64,000 nt of DNA from contig OX442418.1 in the NCBI GenBank assembly GCA_949361645.1, positions 516,341 through 580,340 of the forward strand. The letters run 5' to 3'. Below, piece after piece: positions 32,570 through 43,059 of this stretch; within the stretch, counting starts at the first letter, position 1, and every line of letters starts with the position of its first letter. Below the pieces are notes generated by a model, which was not told where the DNA came from, did not search any database, and was given only the letters and a program-made list of their open reading frames with translations. The position numbers were made by a program, and so were the translations under genes. This stretch comes from Spongilla lacustris (Eukaryota > Porifera > Demospongiae > Spongillida > Spongillidae).

Positions 32570-33428
32570 CATAGATATTATACGGAAGGGATTGGAAACG
32601 GATCACGTGCTGCAATACATTGCATTATCCTAGCTTCGGGCCGTCAGTGTCGTATTAATCAACACCTTTCTAGTGACCACGTTATTGGAACTTTTTCGAA
32701 AAGCAAATATATTTGACTAGTTTTAGGCTTTCTTTGGTGTTATGCGACTTGCTTGAGAGGTATGGATATTAAGAAATGCGTGTTTTTGACTGTAAATGTA
32801 TTCAGACGCGAGTTTTTCATTAGACCGACGTTCCGTGTGTTAGCGATATCTTTGTGGGCGTACAAGTAACGATAGCTTAGTCGCATTGGCTATTACTTTG
32901 CATAATCGAGAAGATCGTACTAAGACAAATCGACCTCTCTGGGTTTTGTCTCTAATGCACTTCGAACTATAATAAAAAAGTCGCCGATAACCATTTGGAC
33001 ATGTGTGTCGTTGTGGGCGTGCAACGCGTGCTGAGGCCTATTTTTCCTTTATTGAATTCGTTTTACTGGTTGTGTACTGATCATATAAACGACCTCGTGT
33101 GTGGACAGCTTACGTCCACACTAAATACTCATGTTTTTCTCGTTGGAATTCAGGTGTGAATGGGAGGTCACCGTCGATTCACGATTGTGACTCTCAAGTA
33201 CGAAGAATAACGAATGGAAAACTTGATGTACAGCGTCCAATAGGATAGTCTATCCGTCTAGATATAGGAAAGTGCATGTGTTCAACTCTTTGTTTAAGTA
33301 AGTTATACCAACAACAGTTACAGCATCGCAATCCATTCATTCCGCCATTTTATTCCTACTACACTGATGGAACCTGTTAATTGGTGTTGAAACGTCCCGT
33401 TTCCAATCCCTTCCGTATAATATCTATG
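32570..33428. mobile_element. Nested DNA element in the left hairpin arm
   Basis: About 858 bp with terminal inverted repeats CATAGATATTATACGG and flanking CCGTTAC(C) duplications of 7-8 bp. The matching point of the right arm (34801-34825) has a single uninterrupted CCGTTACC, which proves insertion after the hairpin formed. The inside shows no convincing coding frame; the sequence is A/T-rich with a run of ordinary complexity. Confidence 0.88.
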
Positions 33429-34169
33429 CCGTTACCCGGCCATACAGATCGACACCCGTCAAACAACTTACGAGCCATTCAATCTCTACCTCACAGTACG
33501 ATTTCTCCCATGCAGTGCCGCATGCTATCCACTCCACTACGGCTTCCACGTGCACCTGTTTGTCGCTAGGCCCGCGTCTACCAACTCGGCCGCGTACGCG
33601 GTCTAGGCTCATTTCCGACCCGCGGTTATCGGCCCCAACGGCCAACCACTTCCATACGCTGGTTTAAAACCCACGCTGGCTTCTACCACTTAACCGCCAG
33701 CGGCACTTTCCCTCCATCCTCCCGCGGCCGCCAAACTGGTACTGTGGCTCTGGCTAAAACCTACGTTAAGCGCGCGGGCAATCAGCTAGGGACCGGTCCG
33801 CTCACCTGTTTCTCACACTCTTCTTCTGTCACTGTTCTGCATGCTGCGAACGATGTAGCTAAGTCGAAACGGCAGAGGCGGACTATTAAGCGGTGTACTG
33901 TACCAGAGATAATATTATCTCTGACTGTACTATTACCTTGCTATCACGCTATTACGAAATAGCTTGCTAATTATTCACGACGTTCAAATTCCGCAGACAT
34001 TCTTATCTTCACTAAGTATTCATGTACCAATAGGATCACTGCGCGCCATGTGTATTATATAATACAACTATCTTATCTGTGCCTGGTCCGCGAATCAAAT
34101 GTTCTGGCGCATTTTGATTTGGCGCCAGAACATTTGATTCGCGGACCAGGCACAGATAAGATAGTTGTA

Positions 34170-35577
34170 TTATATAATACACATGGCGCGCAGTGATCTT
34201 ATTGGTACATGAATACTTAGTGAAGATAAGAATGTCTGCGGAATTTGAACGTCGTGAATAATTAGCAAGCTATTTCGTAATAGCCTCGGTCGCACGTGAT
34301 AGCAAGGTAATAGTACAGTCAGAGATAATATTATCTCTGGTACAGTACACCGCTTAATAGTCCGCCTCTGCCGTTTCGACTTAGCTACATCGTTCGCAGC
34401 ATGCAGAACAGTGACAGAAGAAGAGTGTGAGAAACAGGTGAGCGGACCGGTCCCTAGCTGATTGCCCGCGCGCTTAACGTAGGTTTTAGCCAGAGCCACA
34501 GTACCAGTTTGGCGGCCGCGGGAGGATGGAGGGAAAGTGCCGCTGGCGGTTAAGTGGTAGAAGCCAGCGTGGGTTTTAAACCAGCGTATGGAAGTGGTTG
34601 GCCGTTGGGGCCGATAACCGCGGGTCGGAAATGAGCCTAGACCGCGTACGCGGCCGAGTTGGTAGACGCGGGCCTGGCGACAAACAGGTGCACGTGGAAG
34701 CCGTAGTGGAGTGGATAGCATGCGGCACTGCATGGGAGAAATCGTACTGTGAGGTAGAGATTGAATGGCTCGTAAGTTGTTTGACGGGTGTCGATCTGTA
34801 TGGCCGGGTAACGGGGTTAGGCAGGCTGCTGTGAGTGTTAGAGCGTACAGCCGTATGTGAAAAACCCCAGCGACGGAATTGGAATGGAATCGTATCATAA
34901 TGATATTCATGTTATGACAGGAAGCGTAGATTTTGATGTAGAACCGCGTAGAGATGAATAACATTAGGGTACTAAACTACACCGTTGCCACGCTACCACT
35001 CCCACTTTTCAGCCAATGACGTCAACTCTATAATGTTATTCATTGTATATGGCCGACTTTTTTTTTCATCCTCCGACTTAGAGGCTTTCTATTCGCTGAC
35101 AAATCATCAGTAAAGTAACGAATGCAACTGCCTTGGATTCAACCATCATTTTAATATCTACTAGGTTATCCTGGGACCTCAGATCGCGCACGCAACGAAA
35201 CTCCATACTAAGCACAATTCCCTCTAAAATCTGTCCTTAAAGGATGCCAATACGGAAACTGTTTCCCGCATTCAAAATCGGACACGGCAGTTTTTGATAA
35301 GGGGCCATGCTACACTTACACACCGAATTTCAGCGCAATCCAGCATGTAACGGTGGAGAAATCCCTTAAAAACCACTTATTTAGGGTAGTTACTGAAAAT
35401 GAAACGCTATGCAATCAGGATGTCACGTGAGCAGTTGTGGTTTTGTACGCGAGATGATGCATAAACAATATTCTGTAATTAGATTTTGGATATCCCAAAC
35501 CATGTTGTTAAAAAGTCCACTCAAATGTAAAAGTGATGCAAAAATTTTTATCATCAACTAGCATGTTATGCACTGTA
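34170..35577. repeat. Right arm of the giant inverted repeat
   Basis: Uninterrupted reverse complement of 31685-32569 plus 33436-34050. Contains an open frame of 264 codons on the minus strand, but the paired left arm has the same frame broken by the nested element, composition is not protein-like, and no family is recognised; treated as non-coding. Includes the small palindrome CCAGAGATAATATTATCTCT that recurs in the window. Confidence 0.8.
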
Positions 35578-36019
35578 TACCTGGATTTGTACCCATCTGA
35601 TTATGCTGTGGGCTATTAACACCTGATAAGTCTGACCGTTGATTGAGTGATGGCATGCTTGGAGAGTTATACATATTTTACCTGATCTTCTATTATTGAC
35701 GACTAAGGAATAGCCTCGCTCTTTTTTCATAAATTTATCAAACGTTAGAGGCAAGCAAGCGTAACATAAAATCTTGCCAAAGCACTGCAGTAGGCAGAAC
35801 TGTAAAAAACATCTCTACCCTCAATGAAATTAGCAGCTACTTCAAGTTGCTCTGGTTTCACCTCTGGCCATGGGTAGCCCAACTCCTTAGCCGCATCGGT
35901 AACGCACTCTAACTCTCTCCATAGTCCAAGCATGCACGCGTAATTATCACCCAATCAACGGTCAGACTTATCAGGTGTTAATAGCCCCCAGCACTATCAG
36001 ATGGGTACAAATCCAGGTA
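35578..36019. mobile_element. Nested foldback element carrying a helicase fragment
   Basis: Terminal inverted repeats ACCTGGATTTGTACCCATCT... (left) and the reverse complement (right) continue for about 85 bases on each side (GCTATTAACACCTGATAAGT, then CTGACCGTTGATTG). Flanked by TA on both sides. It sits inside the terminal part of the 4.4-kb element. The central 250 bp hold a minus-strand RecQ-like coding remnant. Confidence 0.82.
35690..35954 (-). pseudogene. Captured RecQ-like helicase N-terminal fragment
   Basis: The minus-strand translation starts MGDNYACMLGLWRELECVTD, continues AAKELGYPWPEVKPEQLEVA and FIEGRDVF, then in the next frame FGKILCYACLPLTFDKFMKK. KPEQxxxxxxFIxGRDVF followed by xxGKSxCYxxLPLxFD is the Q-motif/Walker A start of RecQ-like helicases that are frequent in sponge and cnidarian genomes (family knowledge). 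A frameshift falls between GRDVF and GK, and Walker A is degraded, so no activity is expected. Confidence 0.65.
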
Positions 36020-36083
36020 TAGGCTTGATACCCGACCCTCCGCCAATACGCGAAGGTCGGGCTACGCCCAACTAGCCATGAAG

Positions 36084-36943
36084 CAGGTAGCCGTTGGTAG
36101 TTGCGATGTAGTAAAGAGAAGCGTGAAGTGTGTGAGGTGTGGACTTGTGTGCATGGCCACTGCATGCATGCCTATACCATAGACTATGCCGGCATAGACA
36201 TAACACATACCCACAGCAGGAAAAAGTATCATGTTTCCCGCCCAGGGGTTTTGTTCGACGAGTGTGTGATAGGTTTTTAACAAAATTCACAGTTGACTTC
36301 CTCACCATCACAAGGGCGGATACAGGAATAATGAAAGGGAGGGAAGGGGCTACAGCCCCCGGAAAAATTTCTTGAGCATTGACAGAGATAATAGAGTTCT
36401 ATTATCTCTGGCATTGAATTCCTGGTTTCGATACTTTTTTTCACACCTTTGAATGGTAAGTTGCATTTTCAGCCCATGTGATTAAACGCTCAGCTAAAAC
36501 AGTGTCCCCTGCATCACATCTAAATTTTAGCAGGTCACAGTGTGTTCAAGGTACTTTGCATTCTCATTGCTGTTGACAGCAATTCGTGATTCATCACATT
36601 CGCGCTAGTCGGGCCATATATATTCCGTATAGGTCTGGCAAAGGCTGATTGGCTATGTGGTTTAGCTATGAATATCTCATCGTCATTAATTGTTGCAATC
36701 ACGCGTTGACTCATTTCATAGAGCATATGCGTGCCTCGTGCCTCATGTATTTAAATTATCCCCCCCCCCCCCCCCCCCGGATCTGCAATGGTTAATTTAG
36801 TCATCATCAACCTGGAATCATTGAACAAAACCCAGGCTGGGAATATATTTTGTGTACTAGTATACGAGCTAGCTAGGTCCTCAAACGAAGGTGGTGCTAT
36901 CAGTAAATTAACTATTAAAATAATTTCTTTTCTTTAGATAAAA
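36084..36943. other. Upstream region of Kelch-Roco B with a decayed family-2 MITE
   Basis: No gene seen before 36944. At 36280-36300 (AACAAAATTCACAGTTGAC) and 36789-36855 (TTAATTTAGTCATCATCAAC ... AACAAAACCCAGGCTGGGAA) lie the two halves of a family-2 MITE, separated by other insertions: a GGGCGGATACAGG-type end at 36314, a CAGAGATAATAGAG/CTATTATCTCTG palindrome at 36381-36406 and a poly(C) run at 36761-36778. The block at 36862-36890 matches the putative 5' exon of copy A. Confidence 0.65.
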
Positions 36944-39900
36944 ATGTTTCATTTCGAAACATGTGACAATGTACCAGAGCTAGGTGGTCGAGGAGGGAAT
37001 GGTAGTGGTGGTCTTATGGAGGTGGAGGGTAGGGTTGTTTGGGGATTAGGAAGAAGAGGAGTGTACAGGCTAGATGAGAAGAATAAGTGGAAGAGATGGA
37101 CTGATAGTGTTGACCTAGCCGCCACACTAGGAGTGTGTGATGGATTATTAGTGGCAGTGGGAGGTTATAAGGATGGTGTGTTTAGTAAGGAAGTGATGGT
37201 GTGGAGAGGAGAGATGTGGTCCCGGATGTCAGACATGTTGGTAGGGTGTCGGATGTCCTGTGTAGTTAGTGTTGGTGGAGGTGGTCTGGTGGTGATGGGA
37301 GGGACAGGTGATGGGCCCCAGCTCTTGGCTGATGTTCAAGTATTTGATGGTAAGACACAGACCTGGCACTTTGGACCATCACTACCTAAGCCATGTGAGG
37401 CCATGTCAGCAGTGGTCCATGGAGACCTGGTCTTCGTGATGGGAGGTTGGCGCATGGACACAGTTGTCTGGTGTGCCAAGATCAATGACCTGGTGAGCCA
37501 CAGAGCATTGTGTAGCATCTCTGTCCCTTTGTTTAGTGTGTGTGTGTGGTGGACCTACACACATGCACAAGCGTCTCCATTGTGTGCATGCTGATGTTAG
37601 AGCTGCATACTTAATGTGTGGTGTGTGCTTCGCACATGGGCACACACACCAATGATGTCCACACATGCACACTATATGTGTCCAATGGTGTACACATCCA
37701 CACAACTGCATCATGAACATCATGAACACTCATGCCCCCACATACCATACATGCTCCTGCCACACACACACAATACACACAACACACACAATACACACAC
37801 ATACACACAACACACACAGATTGTTGTACAGCCACAAGAAGACACAAAGAAATCTACCTGGAGAGAGATACCAGATGTACCATACTACTATTCATCTGTA
37901 TGTGTGGTCGATGGTGTGCTCCTTGCCATTGGAGGTGCCTTGGATGGATCTAGGAAGACCTCTGCCATCTATGCCCTCCACCCTGTTGATCAGAAGTGGC
38001 AGCATGTTGGAGAAATGCCATTTGAGTGTTCCTCAGTAGACACTCTACTGCTGTCAGGAGGAAGGCTGTTGGTGGTTGATGGGATCAGTCAGAGAGTCTT
38101 GAGGGTCACTGTGGAAGGTAAGCCATGGACGTGTTATGGTTAGTACTACTAACCAGACTATTTCCAGGTCTGGCTATGGTCTTCCCTAGTCCTTTGAACA
38201 CAGTGAAGAGAGATGACAGGTGTGTGAATATAGATATATGTTTAGAATACAATTATGCACATGTGAGTAAGCACACTTCCTCACTTCCCTAAGGGGGGGG
38301 GGGGGGGGAGTTATGTAATTAGGATCACCTCCCCAAATCTCCTAGAGGTAGGGAGGTTTACCTGTAGTACACACCCAATGCATGTCTTATTCACCTCAGA
38401 GAGGTCACACCAGGGTGAGGGTAATTCAGGGTGAGAATTCTTTGAAGTTAGTGATGTTTCCTGGTGCTACTATGGCTACTAATGGTAACCTAACATACAT
38501 GTACCCAAACGTCCTGTGATACTGTGGACATGTGATGTGTGTGCACTAGGTTGTTCTGTAATGTACCCCATGCACAGTAGGAACTTAACCTTTAATCTCC
38601 GTGGCCAAGTCCTATGCGTAGGACCAATCATTATGAATAGAAATGCAGGCTTTTGGCATCCATTTCTCTACTGTTTTATACATCTATCATATAATTTTAC
38701 CAATTGTTAATCAATTTCACTACATGATGCAAAAAAAAAATCGGATGAGGTTCTTTCGAAAGCATTATGTGTACAATTTAATTGTCACAGAAAAAGTATG
38801 ACAAGTATAACTTTATTTGAACGTTGCTACTTATACATTCTATTGCAGTTTAATCGGTTTTTACATATGTACACTGTATTCAAAATTTTGTCCATTCAAA
38901 CATGCGACTAATAAATACATATCATCATATGCTTGTGGAGCAAGCAAATCCCAAATCTTCAATGTAATCTGCTTAGTGCAAAAGACCTGTCTTACTACTT
39001 CCTTCTTAACATGTTTGATCTTTATAACATTACTTGTTGGTATTTGAAGTTGCTTTGCAATGTACCAAAAAGCAGAATTGGCACAATCATTGAAGAATTG
39101 CAAGGAAGTACCAGTCTTTTCTGTATTGATAACCATTTCTACAGTACAGTGAGCTAGTTTTCAGTTTGTTCTCTGCTCATATGAGTTTGCGAAAAATTAC
39201 TTTTAACTTGCGTATGACATCTGGAGATTAAAGTTTAATTCAGTATACATGTACTATGGCTATGGGTCTCTCCACCTTTTAACTATGCAATATGATACCT
39301 TCATTCAGGACGCTCTATGAGGAGGCCATGACCAAGGGATATGTGGAAACTTCAGTGACCAAGTGTCTCATCCTTGGAGCTGCTGGTGTTGGCAAGACTC
39401 ACCTCAAACACCTCCTTCTCAACAAGGACCATCCAAAGCAACGTGTCAGTACAGGACTGGCTGACAACCCTGTTAGAGCCATCTCCTTCACACTGGCTGG
39501 TGTGGGTGGACAAGAGGAGGATGACTGGTTTGTGGTTGAAGATGACCAGGCACTGATGAGTGTTATTGGAGGAACCATCAAACTTAAAGGTGGTGTATCC
39601 ATGGCACCATCATTGGCTGATGTGGTGAGCACTCTCCCAAAGATGGCCATAGACCCTTCCAATGTAGCCAGTGATGGAGCTGTTGGTCCCACCCCTGCTG
39701 GTGTGAACATCACCAAGGACACCACCCAGCCTGAACAGAGCAGGACTGCAGATATAGAGGATGAGCTGGTTCATCACATCAACCAATCCTCAGGTAAGGG
39801 ATGGCTTTGAGATCTGACCTAGCTGGTTTACCTGCCATCTCCTTGTGTAGACAAGAAGAAGTTGTTTGGTGTGAAGTGGATCCAGTTCATTGACAGTGGT

Positions 39901-41891
39901 GGTCAGCTGCAATACCATGATATCCTTCCATTGTTCATTCAAGATCCTATGATAGCAATATTTGTAGTGAAGCTGTCAGAAGAGCTATCACATCACCCCA
40001 CCATTGAGTACTATGGAGCAGATGGCAAGCCTGTTGGTAAATCGTATCAATCATCTCTCTCTCATAAACAGATCCTTCAAAACTGTCTTGGAGCAATTCA
40101 CTCACAGGATGCTTGTCCACTGATTATCATAGTGGGAACACATCGAGATACCAAAAATAGCTGTGCAGAAAGCATCGGAGAGAAATATCAACAACTCCAG
40201 GCACTACTGGATTCTACCCACTTCTGTGTGCTTTACAATGGAGAAGGAATGGACGAACTGATATTTGCTGTGAACAGCCTTTCTCCTGAAGAGGTGGACA
40301 GACATGTTGCCCAGGTACTTAGAAAGAAAATAGTATCCAAATATCCCCAGCAGTTAAAGCGGCCAATAGCATGGTTTGGGCTAGAAATTGTCCTCCAAAG
40401 GTCATCCCACAATGGAGTTCTCAGCCTTTCAGAATGCCAAGCATGTGCTAAAAGATTTCACATTGAGGGAGATGTGTTCTCTGCTGCCTTGCACCATCTT
40501 GTCCACCACAATGTGTTCTTATATTACCCAGAGGTTCTTCCCCAGACAGTGTTCTGTGACCCCCAGGTAGTCCTCACCAAGGTGACTGAACTAGTGCAGT
40601 ACCACCGCAAGCTCAGATTTAGAGATAATTCTGAAAAGGGTGTGGCAGTTACAGGTGACATGGTGATGTTCAGGAACCATGGCTTGTTGTCAGTGGAGCT
40701 ACTGAGGAAGTTTCCAAAGCACTACAAAGAGGGTCTGTTCACTCCACAAGATGTAGTGAAGTTGCTGGTGAGTCGTGGTGCCATAGCTATGATCAGAGAT
40801 GGTGAGTACTTGATGCCTGCTCTGCTGCCCCACCTGGACTCCACCCAAGTGTCCAAGTACCTTGAAAGAGGTGCCTCCCTGATGATTAGGTTCCCCCATG
40901 GCTATATTCCTAGTGGTCTGTTTTGCTGTCTTGTGGCCCTTCTACTTTCATCTTCTTGGAAGGTGTGCTTGAATAGGGGAAAGCCATTGTGTCAGTATCG
41001 CAACTGCATAACATTAGTACATAAGGACTCCTCAGAAATTGTGACCCTTATTGACATGTTCTCCTATATAGAAGTGCATGTTGATGAGGCTTCAAGTGAG
41101 GTGTGTAGGGAGATAAGAGGTCTTGTCCACAGTGGTATTGAGAGTGCCTGTAGTGTGCTCAAGTACCATAATGTCCAGTTAGAAGATGCCTTCATGTGTG
41201 CAGGAGCCCGTTGTACCTCAGACCCTCCTCATGTAGCTGTAGTGGTGTGTTCAAGGTCAGCATACAAGTGGAAGTGTACCATTTTAGAAGACCAGAATGG
41301 AGACCTGAGTTTGGACCAGCTGATGTGGTTACCATCCAGGACAGGTAAGTGCCATCACATGGCTGATGTGGTTGGGGAATGAATTTGGAGAAACATGTTA
41401 GGAGTACCAAAAGCTGAATACAACAGATGTATGTTGTGTGTGATAATACCATTTCACCACCATCTTTTCAAATACTAACATGTTTGTAATGTTCTTAATA
41501 GTAGGAGGGAGGAGAGGAAGTAGGAGGGGAGGGATGGGGTACATGCCACCACTGGGGAACATGCAGACTCTCCAGATCAACATGATTTGTCTTTTTTCCA
41601 GGAGAAGTCTTTGTACAGTATAGTGAAGTACTAAGAATGGCTGTCCACCCTGATGACATAGCTGCAGAACTGTTTGCCAAAAGGGTGATAAAAGATGATG
41701 AGAAAGCTGAGGTGGACCTTATGATGTACACTGTCCCTCAAAGGATGGACGGACTCCTCACTGCTGTGCACAGAGCCATACAAATAGACAGTAACAACTT
41801 CCACATCTTTCTGGATGTATTGGGTGCCATTCCTAAATATGAAGACTTGGCAGAAAGAATGAAAGCTTCTATGCGAGGTGTGCAAGATTGA
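36944..41891 (+). CDS. Kelch-Roc-COR-CARD protein, copy B (1055 aa)
   Basis: Exons 36944-37492, 37820-38117, 38168-38219, 39309-39793, 39851-41344, 41602-41891 (TGA); all phases agree. Start ATG 36944 (context AAAAATG) lies just after an acceptor-like TTTCTTTAG. Residues 1-300: Kelch blades with LVAVGG, LVVMGG, VFVMGG, LLAIGG. Roc GTPase: P-loop GAAGVGKT 323-330, FIDSGGQ to 480, THRD 558-561. About 145 residues lie between G1 and G3, far more than the roughly 40 of usual Ras/Roc domains; the insert includes a Pro/Thr-rich and acidic stretch. COR-like region follows (about 640-950) and a C-terminal CARD-like domain 960-1050 (VHPDDIAAELFAKRVIKDDE, FHIFLDVLGAIPKYEDLAER). Copy B has none of the intron transposons of copy A. 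No kinase domain follows, unlike LRRK proteins. A death-fold other than CARD is possible. Confidence 0.93.
38290..38308. repeat. poly(G) tract in a Kelch-Roco B intron
   Basis: A run of about 16 G in the Kelch-Roc intron of copy B; the equivalent place in copy A (about 14750) reads AAGAGGTGG. Listed as an example of the window-wide tendency to grow G runs. Confidence 0.8.
38700..39290. other. Copy-B-specific intron stretch with one unexplained minus-strand frame
   Basis: This part of the Kelch-Roc intron has no match in copy A. A minus-strand frame at 38861-39136 (91 codons) reads SLQFFNDCANSAFWYIAKQL and IWDLLAPQAYDDMYLLVAC, which looks moderately protein-like, but no family is recognised and no splice or start context supports a gene. 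It may be a mobile-element remnant. Confidence 0.3.
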
Positions 41892-42129
41892 CTCTGGAGT
41901 CTGGTAGCCTATTACCAGCTTCAAACCTGTATACTGTTGTTCTTTGATTTGTTTGTAGAATATCTGCCAAGTAATAAAAGGCAACAAGGTATAATATTAA
42001 TGGAAAGAAGCAGAACTGCTGCTGCAATAACGACTTCATGATATGGCATGAATTTATATAATTGTTTATAAACAACAAATCCTGTACTGCCACTTTAAAT
42101 ATTTATATGTGTGCTATAAATAAAATTAG

Positions 42130-42416
42130 GACATTTAACTGTGCAGATGTATCTGATCAGTCCTCATGGCCACACAATAATAAGTGGTCCTGTTAAGATA
42201 ATACGCCTAAACCCTTCCACATAGAGATAACAGAGATAATATCTCTAGGGGTAATGAGGAAGCCACTGCATATCTAAACTATGCAAAAACTGCGGTAAAG
42301 GAAATGTATCATTTTCTTGCATCACTTGTAAGGTTATTCCTAGACATATGTTTTTTTTTGCTAGAAAAATTTGGTCCAATTATAAAACTGTAGAACTGGA
42401 CCTGCAATGACGATAA
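42130..42416. other. Duplicated RhoBTB intron 5 sequence
   Basis: From about 42130 (TTTAACTGTGCAGATGTATC) the sequence follows the start of intron 5 of RhoBTB-A (from about 9825). Upstream of this point the two copies do not match, so the duplication breakpoint lies here, a few bases after the exon 5 donor of the source copy. It contains a small CAGAGATAATATCTCTAG palindrome not present in copy A. Confidence 0.75.
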
Positions 42417-42945
42417 GTATCAAGGTTCCCATGTGGTCACATGATATGTATCAAGGTTCCCATGTGGTCACATGATAAGTATCAAGGTTCCCATGTGGTC
42501 ACATGATATGTATCAAGGTTCCCATGTGGTCACATGATATGTATCAAGGTTCCCATGTGGTCACATGATATGTATCAAGGTTCCCATGTGGTCACATGAT
42601 AAGTATCAAGGTTCCCATGTGGTCACATGATATGTATCAAGGTTCCCATGTGGTCACATGATATGTATCAAGGTTCCCATGTGGTCACATGATATGTATC
42701 AAGGTTTTCATGTGGTCACATGATAAGTATCAAGGTTCCCATGTGGTCACATGATATGTATCAAGGTTCCCATGTGGTCACATGATATGTATCAAGGTTC
42801 CCATGTGGTCACATGATATGTATCAAGGTTCCCATGTGGTCACATGATATGTATCAAGGTTCCCATGTGGTCACATGATAAGTATCAAGGTTCCGATGTG
42901 GTCACATGATATGTATCAAGATTCCCATGTGGTCACATGATATGC
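42417..42945. repeat. 31-bp minisatellite, copy-B array, about 17 units
   Basis: Same unit as at 10101-10350 (GTATCAAGGTTCCCATGTGG ...). Here most units end CACATGATAT and the CACACGATAA variant is missing, so the array has been homogenised and roughly doubled relative to copy A. Confidence 0.95.
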
Positions 42946-43059
42946 AGATCTTATCTATGCATTATCGGATACAACCTGATATCATAGTAGCATTATTATA
43001 CTATACAATAATTATAAATTACTTGCTACTTTTAGCTTGATGATATCATTGCTATGTAG

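Larger units (their letters stand above)
31643..36075. mobile_element. 4.4-kb foldback element with 8-bp target duplication
   Basis: The insertion is bounded by CCATGAAG at 31635-31642 and 36076-36083; the paralogous site at 13253-13260 has a single CCATGAAG and no element. The ends are inverted (TAGTTGGGCGTAGCCCGACC then TTCGCGTATTGGCGG), the same TIR as the small element at 12797. An 8-bp duplication fits hAT- or P-like mechanisms. The body is one giant hairpin: the left arm 31685-34111 (interrupted by a nested element) pairs with the right arm 34112-35577 about a centre near 34112 (TTCTGGCGCATTTTGATTTG). Arms look about 97% identical. No transposase was recognised, so it is non-autonomous. 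Confidence 0.92.

Noticed and set aside
34170..34964. 264-codon frame in the hairpin arm
   Set aside because: No recognisable domain, broken in the sister arm, composition not protein-like; part of a non-coding foldback element.
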